Source: Mariniphaga sp. (lineage in GTDB: Bacteria; Bacteroidota; Bacteroidia; Bacteroidales; Prolixibacteraceae). Taken from it: a stretch of 38,235 bases of DNA. The notes below the pieces were generated by a model. That model did no database searches. It saw only the letters and a program-made list of their open reading frames with translations, and was not told the origin of the DNA. The DNA lies in the NCBI GenBank assembly GCA_010906965.1, contig JAAFHB010000020.1, positions 1-38,235 on the forward strand. Direction: 5' to 3'. Every line of letters begins with the position of its first letter. Within the stretch, counting starts at the first letter, position 1. The position numbers and the translations under genes are program-made. Positions 25,182 through 32,706 of this stretch are shown in pieces.

Positions 25182-25754
25182 CTATTTAGCCAATAGTTCG
25201 GTTACTTTGGCTTTGGCAGTTGCAATATCTAACGCTGCTACTTGATTTCCATTAAATGCAATTTTACCAGCTTTGTCAATTACTACAATTCTGTCGTAGG
25301 TGGTTTTATAAATGGTAGCCACTCCAGCAGCATTAAGCAGTAAAGGGAATGTAACATTGGTTGCTGTTTTAAAAGCTTGTACTGCGGCGGCGTTTCCATT
25401 CCATTGGTCGAGACCAAGTATCATATAATTAGCCTCAGACGCAAAAGGGGTTACCAGCATGCTTTGCACGCTGGGAGCAGCAGCTTTGCACGAAGGGCAG
25501 CTACTGCCCAAAAAGAAAAGCACAACTACTTTACTGCTGAAATTAGAAAGGCTTACATCGACCCCATCTAATGATTTTAGTGTAAATGCAGGAGCGGTAT
25601 CTCCCATAGATATTGGGTCTCCCATGGATATCGGGTCTGTGATGTCTTTTTTCCCGGAACATGCAGCAAGTGTGAAGGCGAAAATTAGTACCGAAAGAAA
25701 TATTTTATTTGCAACTAAAATAGATCCGAAGATTTGTTTTGAGTTCTGTTTCAT
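25182..25754 (-). CDS. Redoxin/AhpC-TSA family lipoprotein
   Basis: 190 residues. A lipoprotein signal ends in TLAAC with lipid-modified Cys32. A short spacer contains a duplicated DPISMG (two 18-bp copies in the DNA). The redoxin domain (about 52-185) has APAFTLKSLDG, VVVLFFLGSSCPSC with a CxxC at 86-89, and the cis-proline region TFPLLLNAAG. The CPSC pair suits a thiol-disulfide reductase or peroxiredoxin anchored at the membrane. First gene of the unit with TlpA and the DUF6029-like barrel, transcribed from the promoter just upstream. Its preferred substrate cannot be told from sequence. Confidence 0.87.
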   Translation of the reverse strand: MKQNSKQIFGSILVANKIFLSVLIFAFTLAACSGKKDITDPISMGDPISMGDTAPAFTLKSLDGVDVSLSNFSSKVVVLFFLGSSCPSCKAAAPSVQSMLVTPFASEANYMILGLDQWNGNAAAVQAFKTATNVTFPLLLNAAGVATIYKTTYDRIVVIDKAGKIAFNGNQVAALDIATAKAKVTELLAK

Positions 25755-25786
25755 ACATTTGTATTTTTTAATTGTTTATAATGAAA

Positions 25787-25817
25787 CAAAATTACAGCAA
25801 GATAGTTGTTTTAGAAA
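25787..25817 (-). promoter_or_regulatory. Probable sigma-ABfr-type promoter of the redoxin unit
   Basis: On the minus strand TTTC (25814-25817), a 19-bp spacer and TAATTTTG (25787-25794) fit the Bacteroidota consensus TTTG-N19-21-TAnnTTTG with one mismatch. The start codon at 25754 lies 33 bases past the -7 box. Confidence 0.5.
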
Positions 25818-25856
25818 TGGATATACTTTCTTATATAATGGACAAATTTGGGATTT

Positions 25857-26705
25857 TTATAGTTTTAATTGGCTTTTCTTGTATTCACTTGGCGATATTC
25901 CAGTGTCCTTTGTAAATAGCCGACTAAGATAATATTGGTCGTCATAGCCAATTATTGAGGCAATTTCTTTGACAGATTTATCAGTATACATCAACAGTCT
26001 TTTAACTTCAGTTACAACTCTGTTTTTAATAATTCTCGAAGGGGATTCAATGCCATATTTTTGGAGTCTTTTTGTTAGTGATGCCGGTGCTATGCCCATC
26101 ATTTCGGCATAGTTCACTACCATCTTAATTTGTTTAAAATGTTTTTCGACCAAACCACTAAATTTACGAGCAAAATCAATATTTGCATCATCTATTTCGC
26201 CAATACTCATCTGTTCACGAAAGAGCCTATTGGAACGAATAAGAAGGTTTTTGAGGAGATTCTTTAACATCTCATCTTGTAACGAGGCTTGGTTTTCCAA
26301 TTCGGCAACCATTTCCTCAGCAGTATTGGTATAAATGGAAAGTTGTTGTGCTTCTAAAACAAAATGTACTGAATTGAAATTATTAACAAAAAGCAATCCA
26401 TTGCACGAAACATCACTATCGTGATATTCGATACAATAAAATTCTTTATTAAATGAAATAGAAAAAACCTCAAATATTGTTTTATCAGGAAAATGTAAAT
26501 GCTGACCTGGTGTTATAAAAATTGCATTAGGTTTATTTAATGACAGCTTAAAATCGTCAATGATCATTTCTCCGTTTACCTTCGTACTTATTAGGATTGT
26601 AAACCACTTATTCGGAGTTGAATGTGATGTATCCTTTCTAAAATCGGAAATGGATTCAACCGAAAAGAATGCTTTTGTTTTTGTATGGAAATATTGGTGT
26701 CTCAT
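25857..26705 (-). CDS. AraC family transcriptional regulator
   Basis: 282 residues. N-terminal part (about 1-150) is a cupin-like sensing domain with IFITPGQHLHFPD. The C-terminal part (about 180-280) is the double helix-turn-helix of the family: YAEMMGIAPASLTKRLQKYG in the first motif, and VKEIASIIGYDDQYYLSRLFTKDTGISPSEYKK in the second, close to consensus. It reads toward the redox unit, and its stop lies about 40 bp upstream of that unit's promoter, so it is a candidate regulator of it. This is inference from position. The ligand is unknown. Confidence 0.9.
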   Translation of the reverse strand: MRHQYFHTKTKAFFSVESISDFRKDTSHSTPNKWFTILISTKVNGEMIIDDFKLSLNKPNAIFITPGQHLHFPDKTIFEVFSISFNKEFYCIEYHDSDVSCNGLLFVNNFNSVHFVLEAQQLSIYTNTAEEMVAELENQASLQDEMLKNLLKNLLIRSNRLFREQMSIGEIDDANIDFARKFSGLVEKHFKQIKMVVNYAEMMGIAPASLTKRLQKYGIESPSRIIKNRVVTEVKRLLMYTDKSVKEIASIIGYDDQYYLSRLFTKDTGISPSEYKKSQLKL

Positions 26706-26865
26706 TTTTTTTATATTGGGTAACTTGTGTATTAAGTCTGACCAAATGAGACCTATTCAGCTATTTTGGATGTATAGGTCTAACATCTGTCAGACATTAT
26801 TATTTGGTAAATATAATAAGATGAAATTTACAAATCATCAAACAGTGAGTATATTTTTTGCAGAA

Positions 26866-27043
26866 TTTTCTCATTTATATAGCTTTAGATCTCAGTTGTT
26901 TGGAACGAATCTATTGCGGCAATGTCAATTAAAGACGCTGCAACTCATTTTCTGTTCACTTCCCGATGATCATATAAAACCCATCCCTCTCCTGAATACT
27001 GAAGTTGGAACGGATATGCCATCCCAAAATTCAAAACTATTTT
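26866..27043 (+). repeat. 178-bp dispersed repeat, copy A
   Basis: From TTTTCTCATTTATATAGC to CCAAAATTCAAAACTATTTT. It matches copy B (32492-32668) along its length at roughly 88-90% by eye. It fills most of the 410-bp gap 26706-27115, where I see no gene. On the minus strand both copies keep a 25-codon frame from ATGGCATATCCG to TGA, and on the plus strand both keep a 39-residue frame. Neither is a recognisable protein. Confidence 0.85.
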
Positions 27044-27115
27044 AAAAGCAATTCGTCATTAAATTGCAAATCCGCAAGAGCTTGTAAGATTGATGACTTC
27101 ATGGATGTATTAACG

Positions 27116-27991
27116 TCAGAATTTGTTTAGCCCTATTGCCATTTTATAGGCTATTGCCGCATCCGGAAGGGGGGTTAATGTGTCCTTTAAAATATTGTAA
27201 GTTCCCTTTTCAGAAAGTTCGTCAGCAACCTTTTTAATTAATGCCAGTGTAGCTTTCATCAAACCTGAACCAAGACTTAAACGGGCAACACCTAAATCCT
27301 GAAGCTCACGCACGGATGGGGGGAGTATTCCTGCTCCTATTCCTGGATTCGATAGAATATTAATTGGGGCATTAATTTCCTTAACCAATGTTGCAATCGT
27401 TTCCTTTTCCCATACCGGCTGCACAAATATGCAATCTGCACCAGCTTCCCGGTATTTATTTCCACGTTTAATAGATTCAGCTAATTTTTCATGCGTTGAA
27501 CCTGAAGAAGTATAAAATGAATCCGTCCTTGCATTAATTACCAGATGAAAACCCAGTGAATCTGATAATGCACGAATGGCTGATATTCTTTCACAAAATT
27601 CCATTTCGTCAATTAGTGCAGGATTTAAATCAAGACTGTCTTCGATGTTTATTCCAACAATTCCGGTTGCAATTATCTTTTTGACAGAATCAATTATTTC
27701 ATTTAAATTATTGCCATAACCGGCTTCTATGTCAACACTTACCGGTACTTGTACATTATTTACAATTCCAGTTATTGCGGTTATCATTTCTGACAACTTT
27801 ATGATCTGGCAGTCAGGATAGCCTAAACAGGCAGCTATTCCCATACTTGTTGTTGCGATAGCTTTATAACCACTCGCTTCTATTATTTTAGAACTTGCAA
27901 TGTCCCAAGAGTTTAACAGAACCAATATTTCTTTGTCATGATGAAATTTCAGAAACTGTTCAGCTTTTTCTTTTTGAATATTTGAAACCAT
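27116..27991 (-). CDS. Isocitrate lyase/PEP mutase family enzyme
   Basis: 291 residues, (beta/alpha)8 barrel. Family motifs: LLNSWDIASSKIIEASG, ATTSMGIAACLGYPD, the metal-binding VDIEAGYG (Asp87), GINIEDS (Glu117-Asp118), and VINARTDSFY (Asp157). The isocitrate lyase catalytic KKCGH motif is missing, so it is not an isocitrate lyase. It belongs with the PEP mutase/carboxyphosphonate mutase/oxaloacetate hydrolase-like group, which makes or breaks C-C or P-C bonds next to a carboxylate with Mg2+. Substrate unknown. Neighbours (FMN reductase, AraC regulator) give no pathway. The repeat copy A lies directly downstream. Confidence 0.85.
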   Translation of the reverse strand: MVSNIQKEKAEQFLKFHHDKEILVLLNSWDIASSKIIEASGYKAIATTSMGIAACLGYPDCQIIKLSEMITAITGIVNNVQVPVSVDIEAGYGNNLNEIIDSVKKIIATGIVGINIEDSLDLNPALIDEMEFCERISAIRALSDSLGFHLVINARTDSFYTSSGSTHEKLAESIKRGNKYREAGADCIFVQPVWEKETIATLVKEINAPINILSNPGIGAGILPPSVRELQDLGVARLSLGSGLMKATLALIKKVADELSEKGTYNILKDTLTPLPDAAIAYKMAIGLNKF

Positions 27992-28049
27992 AATGTTGCT
28001 ATTTTAAATTGTTGAAATAAATACTTCTGCCTCCATTTTGGCAAACTCT

Positions 28050-28067
28050 TGTTAGCGGTTCGTTGTT
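28050..28067 (+). repeat. Half-site TGTTAGCGGTTCGTTGTT at the end of the FMN reductase gene
   Basis: It matches 16 of 18 bases of 29243-29260, an arm of the 130-bp palindrome at 29121-29250. It begins about 10 bases beyond the stop codon at 28078. No partner arm lies between it and the next gene, so it looks like a truncated site. Confidence 0.55.
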
Positions 28068-28077
28068 TTTCCTTTGT

Positions 28078-28617
28078 CTATTTGTCGTTCACTAAATTAA
28101 TAAAATCATTTAAAAAATTGTGTAATCGTATGTGTGTTTCAATGTCGGTTAAAATACCTTGCTCATCAAATTTTCCTTTCACACCTTGAATTAACAAAGT
28201 TGTTTCGTTGGTAAATTTCGTCATTGCTGTTTTCATAATCAGTTGCAATTCTTCATGTCCTTTTTGTCCACTTGCAGAAGCAGTTATCAGTCCGCTTGGT
28301 TTTTCTGAAAATACTGTTGTCGAAATACACCATTCAATTGCGTTTTTTAGTCCGCTTGGAATACTAAAAATATATTCGGGTGTACAAACTATCAATCCGT
28401 CCGATTTTTTTATTGAATTTCTAAATTCAACAATTTTTTTTGGTGGATTGTTGACTGATAGTTCTGGGTCAAAATGTGGCAGCGATTTTAAGTCGTTAAA
28501 AATTGTGAAATTAAATTCATTTACTGCCATACTTGCGATTTTTTCAACAAGTTTTAAGTTTGCAGAATTTGAACTTGCACTACCAATAATTACAAATATA
28601 TTTTTCTTTTCGGCCAT
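28078..28617 (-). CDS. NAD(P)H-dependent FMN reductase
   Basis: 179 residues, flavodoxin-like fold. N-terminal FMN phosphate loop VIIGSASSNSANLKLVEKIA (GS.R.S type with Asn replacing Arg), a central DGLIVCTPEYIFSIPSGLKNAIEW that is the hallmark of the NADPH_FMN_red family, and PSGLITASASGQKGHEELQ for the second flavin contact. Cytosolic; it would reduce FMN, quinones or small electrophiles with NAD(P)H. Monocistronic here, with a palindrome-derived half-site just after its stop and a broken SnoaL gene before it. This setting suggests an accessory, horizontally moved gene. Confidence 0.9.
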   Translation of the reverse strand: MAEKKNIFVIIGSASSNSANLKLVEKIASMAVNEFNFTIFNDLKSLPHFDPELSVNNPPKKIVEFRNSIKKSDGLIVCTPEYIFSIPSGLKNAIEWCISTTVFSEKPSGLITASASGQKGHEELQLIMKTAMTKFTNETTLLIQGVKGKFDEQGILTDIETHIRLHNFLNDFINLVNDK

Positions 28618-28643
28618 TATGTTATTAAATTTTCCTAATGTAG

Positions 28644-28955
28644 TTAGTTTTTATAGTGAACATACATTTTATTCACTTTTCCTTCTTCGTTAAAAAATAT
28701 TACCTCCATAGCCTTCTTATTCATGATTGATTTGTAGTGTATAACAACTGAACCAACTCCTTCAGTAATGTCTATGTACTCAAAATGCAAATCAGGTATT
28801 TTATCTAACGCTTTCTGCCAATATTCCTTGACCTTTTCTTTTCAAAGAATCTACCGCACCTCAAGTATCGAGTTTAATCACATAGGTGTAGTTATCTCAA
28901 TATCGTCTGAATAATGAGTTAAAATGTTATTTAAGTCATGGGATTTCCAAGATGA
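28644..28955 (-). pseudogene. Decayed nuclear transport factor 2/SnoaL-like protein
   Basis: Reading the minus strand in one frame gives SWKSHDLNNILTHYSDDIEI, then two stop codons and a garbled stretch in the middle, then clean coding for KEKVKEYWQKALDKIPDLHF, EYIDITEGVGSVVIHYKS and KVNKMYVHYKN before a TAA at 28644-28646. This is the order of a SnoaL-like protein of about 110 residues. The N-terminal start is gone; the frame runs straight into the SMR fragment upstream. Stops, indels and the missing start mean that it is not functional. Confidence 0.8.
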
Positions 28956-29068
28956 AATCCTAAATACCAATAAGTTGCGATAATTCCTGTAGCATCTTTG
29001 GCTTTTCCAAGACAAGCAGCGAAAGCCACTTCAAAAAATCCAGCAATAATTAATAAAATCCAGTTCAT
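28931..29068 (-). pseudogene. Truncated SMR-family (SugE/EmrE-like) transporter fragment
   Basis: ATG at 29068 followed by MNWILLIIAGFFEVAFAACL, GKAKDATGI and TYWYLGF: the first transmembrane helix, with the essential membrane Glu (position 13), and the loop of a small multidrug resistance transporter. After about 38 residues the sequence switches to the SnoaL-like pseudogene and stops at codon 46. Full-length SMR proteins have about 105 residues and four helices, so this is a deletion or fusion remnant. Confidence 0.8.
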
Positions 29069-29120
29069 TTATTACGTTTGAAATTTTAGAGACCTCGATG
29101 TTTTTCTTATTTCGCATTAA

Positions 29121-29250
29121 CGCTAATGCCTGATGGCATTGTTTTATGCGGTATAATAAGGCAATTCACTATCAGTTCTCCTACTTTCTTTACGAGTCAC
29201 AGACCTTCGAGAACCGCTGAAATCTGCATACAAGATACTATGTATTAGCG
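29121..29250. repeat. 130-bp attC-like imperfect palindrome
   Basis: Outer arms CGCTAAT (29121-29127) and ATTAGCG (29244-29250), extended by AACG on the left and (ATT)CGTT on the right with a bulge. Inside, TATGCGGT pairs with ACCGC...GCATA, and AGTTCTC with GAGAACC, giving a long bulged hairpin. The right arm includes the stop codon of the membrane-protein gene (29245-29247). Size, bulges and position at the 3' end of a gene resemble integron attC sites, but the exact attC core (GTTRRRY) is not clearly present. Confidence 0.55.
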
Positions 29251-29829
29251 ATTCGTTGTTTTCTTTTTTTCAAGTTTTTTAAATCCATAAAATATTAGTG
29301 TAATACAAATTATTAATCCAAGTATTGCAGGAACAATGATCGATTTACCTGATTCACCAGCATTCTGAATACTCCAAACTATTTTTCCTGTCGTTATTAA
29401 AATAGCGACTCCAAGACCCATAAACAAACTGTGTTTCCAAAAGGCAAGTCCTAAAGCAATGAATGAAACAGGAACCGTAATAATTAACATTAATTTTTTG
29501 AAATCCCATTCGCCATATAACCAGTCTTTTTCGAATTGGAGAAATGTCTTAACATTGTCGCTTACGACTTCTGGTCTATTAAACCAAAACATACTTGTAA
29601 AAATACAAAATACCGTTATTGAAATTCCTGTCCAGCTTTGCTTATATGCAAAAAAGCAAAATGGAATTAAAAAAATTGGTCTTATATACCAACTCCATTG
29701 GTTATGATGTCGGTCGAAAACCCAGTCAAAGAATGTTTGATTAGTCATTGACACGACTAAAAATAAAATTGTCAATGCCAAAAAAAGCAATGCTATTTTT
29801 TTGTCCAGATTAATTGGTTTCATATTCAT
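29245..29829 (-). CDS. Small multi-pass membrane protein, unknown function
   Basis: 194 residues with about five hydrophobic segments (ALLFLALTILFLVVSM near residue 12, IRPIFLIPFCFFAY near 50, SITVFCIFTSMFWF near 70, LMLIITVPVSFIALGLAFW near 115, and FMGLGVAILI plus AILGLIICITLIFYG toward the end). A hydrophilic loop carries HHNQW and FEKDWLYGEWDF. I do not recognise a family. The C-terminal residues TTNR and the stop are encoded by the arm of the palindrome at 29121-29250, so the gene end was formed or altered when the element joined it. Alone between two palindromes. Confidence 0.75.
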   Translation of the reverse strand: MNMKPINLDKKIALLFLALTILFLVVSMTNQTFFDWVFDRHHNQWSWYIRPIFLIPFCFFAYKQSWTGISITVFCIFTSMFWFNRPEVVSDNVKTFLQFEKDWLYGEWDFKKLMLIITVPVSFIALGLAFWKHSLFMGLGVAILITTGKIVWSIQNAGESGKSIIVPAILGLIICITLIFYGFKKLEKKKTTNR

Positions 29830-29974
29830 TCAATTAGTAATTGACAGTCTTTCGTTGCTGTCGTTTTGCAATGAACGTCAACATTTTTGCATCCGCCAAT
29901 TGCAGGCATTTCCGCTTTATATTTTCAAAGTTAGTTATTCAAACGAGTCCTCAAAATTATTTTCCGGCGCTGGT

Positions 29975-30042
29975 GCAAGTATGACATCTCAAAATTCAAT
30001 ATTATTTCAAAAGCGATTGAACATTAAAGTAGAAGGATTACG
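29975..30042 (+). repeat. Copy of the dispersed repeat tail
   Basis: GCAAGTATGACATCTCAAAA, ATTATTTCAAAAGCGATTG and GAACATTAAAGTAGAAGGAT follow the tail consensus shared with about 9200, 22845, 27005 and 32625. Apart from this repeat and the hairpin at 30109, the gap 29830-30405 has no gene. Confidence 0.6.
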
Positions 30043-30108
30043 AATCGCGGGTTTGCGCAAAAATGAATTACAACTGACGGTAATAATCCGTTGATTTCTT
30101 ATCTGAAA

Positions 30109-30198
30109 TAACGCCTGAATTATTATAGCTCCATCAAAACCTTAGGCGAACCGTCCGGTAGCGGATTTCGGTCAACAATGGCTTTGTGTTGGGCGTTA
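30109..30198. repeat. 90-bp attC-like hairpin, ends TAACGCC / GGCGTTA
   Basis: TAACGCC at 30109-30115 and GGCGTTA at 30192-30198 are perfect inverted ends 90 bp apart, with a GC-rich, partly self-complementary interior (ACCGTCCGGTAGCGG...CGGT). The GGGCGTTA end is the same as in classical attC and VCR sites, although the bases after GTT (ACGG) do not fit RRRY. It lies upstream of the small membrane-protein gene and downstream of the MFS gene, all on the minus strand. Confidence 0.5.
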
Positions 30199-30279
30199 CG
30201 GGCGACGCACTACTCGAAGCCTTACTTATTGTGTGTTCGTGTTTTTAACTATTGCATAATTCTAATTGCATTTCCGGCT

Positions 30280-30393
30280 TTACTTAATTTTGAAAAAGAT
30301 GTTTATCAAAGCATCCTGATCGGCTTCAGTATTTCTGTCGTTAATCGCATCAATTTCAACGGTGTTTTTATCTGTTTTAATTACCCTGTTAAA
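30280..30393 (-). other. Possible coding relic after the MFS gene
   Basis: In the same frame as the MFS gene, past its stop and one further stop, 37 codons read FNRVIKTDKNTVEIDAIND and RNTEADQDALINIF before TAA. Acidic/polar composition looks like protein sequence, perhaps the start of a SnoaL-like or lipoprotein domain, but there is no start codon. Low certainty. Confidence 0.25.
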
Positions 30394-30405
30394 TTTATTT
30401 TAAAG

Positions 30406-31677
30406 TTATGCCTGTATTAATTCTTCTTCAGATAGTTGGTCCAAAAGGATTCGTTGTTCTTTTTTAAGTTTTTCTTTTTTTAAATAACGTCCATAGAAAA
30501 CAGCTATTATTAATGCAATAAAACCCTCAAACAAAACAGTTGTTCTTACACCAATAAAATGAGAAATAGTACTTATTATTAGGCTGCCAATTGGCAGCAT
30601 CGTAGTTAAGACCATAAAATAAATGCTAATAACCCGTCCACGGAATTGGTTTGGAACATTAATTTGAACGATTGTATTACTGATCGTTCTTATTGGCATC
30701 ATACCAAATGCACCAATCGAAATAAACACCAGTGCAAGGGGATATATTGCAGTTTGCGAAAAAAGGATAAGACCAATCGCAAATATTACTGTACTTATGG
30801 CTAATATTTTGTTTAAATCTGTGCCTTGTTTTAAAGATGCTAAAAACAAAGCACTTATAAAAGCACCAAATCCAATAACACCGTCAATAATTCCTAAAGT
30901 GGATGCAGAACCATTAAAAATATCTTTAGCAAAAACGGGAGTTAAAGTGGTAAAAGGTAAAACCAATAAACTCATTATCCCTGTAAAAATAATGATTGAA
31001 CTTATAACTGGCGTATTTTTTATATAAACAAATGCTTCTGTAAACTCTTTTTTTAGGTTCTTTTCCGTTTTGGGCCTTATTTCTGTTATTGGTAATTTTA
31101 TTAATAACAAAGAAATTATAACAGGGATAAAGCTGATGGCATTAGATCCAAAACAAACCTGATAACTATACTTTTCCAAAACAAAACCAGCGATGGCCGG
31201 TCCGATAAGTTTTGATAAATTAACCATTGATGAATTTAATGCCAAAGCATTAGGCAAATTATTTTTATCTGTCACCAGCTCTCTAATAAGCGATTGCCGC
31301 GCAGGTACATCAAAACCATTGATGAACCCGAGTACTGCGCTTAAAATAATGATTACCCAAACTGTATCTTGTTTATAAAATACAATCGCCAGGGTTAGTA
31401 ATACAGCTTGCAGAAATGATAATATCTGAGTTGACAATAGAATTTTATACCGATTATATCTGTCGGCAATAATTCCACCATATAACGAAACCAAGGCTGT
31501 AGGGAATAGTGACGCAAAAACCGATACTCCCAACATGAATTTTGACTGTGTCAGAGAATATACAACCCAACTTACAGCAGTCTTCTGCATCCAGGTACCC
31601 AATAAGGAAATCGATTGCCCCATAAAAAACAATCTGAAATTTCGATTTTTAAAAGAACTGAAAGTCGTAAAATTCAT
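30406..31677 (-). CDS. MFS exporter (EntS-like, MFS_3)
   Basis: 423 residues with about twelve hydrophobic segments. N-terminal FRLFFMGQSISLLGTWMQKTAVSWVVY is the typical start of the MFS_3 group, followed by GGIIADRYNRYKIL (the loop 2-3 motif GxxxDRxxR) and FINGFDVPARQSLIRELV. Those features match enterobactin exporter EntS and macrolide-efflux-like proteins, which move siderophores or drugs out with proton exchange. It starts 23 bp after the DUF1349 gene, so the two may be cotranscribed. The substrate cannot be predicted. The basic C-terminal tail (YLKKEKLKKEQ) is cytoplasmic. Confidence 0.9.
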   Translation of the reverse strand: MNFTTFSSFKNRNFRLFFMGQSISLLGTWMQKTAVSWVVYSLTQSKFMLGVSVFASLFPTALVSLYGGIIADRYNRYKILLSTQILSFLQAVLLTLAIVFYKQDTVWVIIILSAVLGFINGFDVPARQSLIRELVTDKNNLPNALALNSSMVNLSKLIGPAIAGFVLEKYSYQVCFGSNAISFIPVIISLLLIKLPITEIRPKTEKNLKKEFTEAFVYIKNTPVISSIIIFTGIMSLLVLPFTTLTPVFAKDIFNGSASTLGIIDGVIGFGAFISALFLASLKQGTDLNKILAISTVIFAIGLILFSQTAIYPLALVFISIGAFGMMPIRTISNTIVQINVPNQFRGRVISIYFMVLTTMLPIGSLIISTISHFIGVRTTVLFEGFIALIIAVFYGRYLKKEKLKKEQRILLDQLSEEELIQA

Positions 31678-31700
31678 TTTAGATAATTATGGCTAAGCTA

Positions 31701-32348
31701 TTATTTATTCCTTTTAAGCCAATCTAAACGTCGCATATCAGGTAAATGTTTAACCGAAAACTCTTCAAATATAGCCTCAAAACCATCTCCGTCAGGACTA
31801 GCAGCCATCATACCAACCATCACAGGTTTATTGTCGGATAGATAGGCTATATTACTCATCTTGTAGTTAATGCCATCAAACGAATAGAAAATTTCAACAG
31901 CATCTATTTTCCTTATTGCCTTTATCCATAGTGATTTGGGCTTTTTATCTAACTCTACCACACTCCAACTGCTATGAACATCGGTTACCACAGTGCTGAA
32001 ATTATAAACCCCATCAACATATTCTATACCTGTTTTTATCCAATGCTCCTCGTCAATGCGCAACATCAATCCCATTTGGTCAAATCGAGTTTTGTAATGT
32101 CCTGTTATTTTTACTGAAACTTCAAACTCACCACCTCTTGTTGTGTAGTAAAATGGTCCATCATCTACTGTAAAACCATAATGGGTTATGCGCCAATAAT
32201 CTGATTGAGGTGTTACTTGCATTTTTAGATTGCCATCTTTAACTTCCCAAGAGGAAGGTTCATTTAACCAATTCATTTTTTCTAAATTTTGACCAATTAC
32301 TAAATTTGAAGCGCACAAACAAGCTATTAATAAAACTTTAAATTTCAT
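31701..32348 (-). CDS. DUF1349 domain secreted protein
   Basis: 215 residues with a signal peptide (KVLLIACLCASNLVIGQ). The mature part is a concanavalin-like beta sandwich of the DUF1349 family, recognisable by WEVKDGNLKMQVTPQSDYWR, DQMGLMLRIDEEHWIKTGIE, SWSVVELD and SLWIKAIRKIDAVEIFYSFDG. Related proteins bind or are suspected to act on carbohydrates, and many are found in bacteria and fungi as single-domain proteins with no known catalysis. The signal peptide suggests a periplasmic or surface position, but most relatives are cytosolic. It precedes the MFS gene on the same strand. Confidence 0.85.
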   Translation of the reverse strand: MKFKVLLIACLCASNLVIGQNLEKMNWLNEPSSWEVKDGNLKMQVTPQSDYWRITHYGFTVDDGPFYYTTRGGEFEVSVKITGHYKTRFDQMGLMLRIDEEHWIKTGIEYVDGVYNFSTVVTDVHSSWSVVELDKKPKSLWIKAIRKIDAVEIFYSFDGINYKMSNIAYLSDNKPVMVGMMAASPDGDGFEAIFEEFSVKHLPDMRRLDWLKRNK

Positions 32349-32491
32349 CTTTTTACATTTTTAAAATTTATGACCTTTAAAACCCTTTCCAATATAAAGC
32401 TAACCTTTTTTAAATTACACACAACTGTCAGCTTGCAGCACAACTCGTTTATTAGTCGGACAAAACCAAGGCTATTCAAACGTTTCCAACC

Positions 32492-32668
32492 TTTTCTCAT
32501 TTATATAGCTTTATAAATCAGTTGTTTGAAACGAAACAATCGCTGCAATGTCAATTAAAGACGCTGCAACTCATTTTCTGTTCACTCCCCGATGATCATA
32601 TAAAACCCACCCCACTCCTGAATACTGAAGTTGGAGCGGATATGCCATCCCAAAATTCAAAACTATTT
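32492..32668 (+). repeat. 177-bp dispersed repeat, copy B
   Basis: Partner of copy A at 26866-27043, same orientation, from TTTTCTCATTTATATAGC to CAAAATTCAAAACTATTT. The central block from CAATGTCAATTAAAGACGC to GTTGGAGCGGATATGCC is nearly identical in both. It fills the middle of the gap 32349-32706; nothing else is recognisable there. The two copies flank 5.4 kb with five minus-strand genes. Confidence 0.85.
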
Positions 32669-32706
32669 CAACTGACCATACGCCAACCTATCGAAAAGAT
32701 TCATGC

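Noticed and set aside
26560-27045. 161-codon plus-strand frame, and its 39-residue match in 32522-32710
   Set aside because: The shared part is the dispersed repeat itself; the rest is antisense to the AraC gene. No start, signal or domain supports a protein.
27116-27991. Calling this gene isocitrate lyase or methylisocitrate lyase
   Set aside because: The catalytic KKCGH motif is absent, and length and motifs fit the broader PEP mutase-like group.
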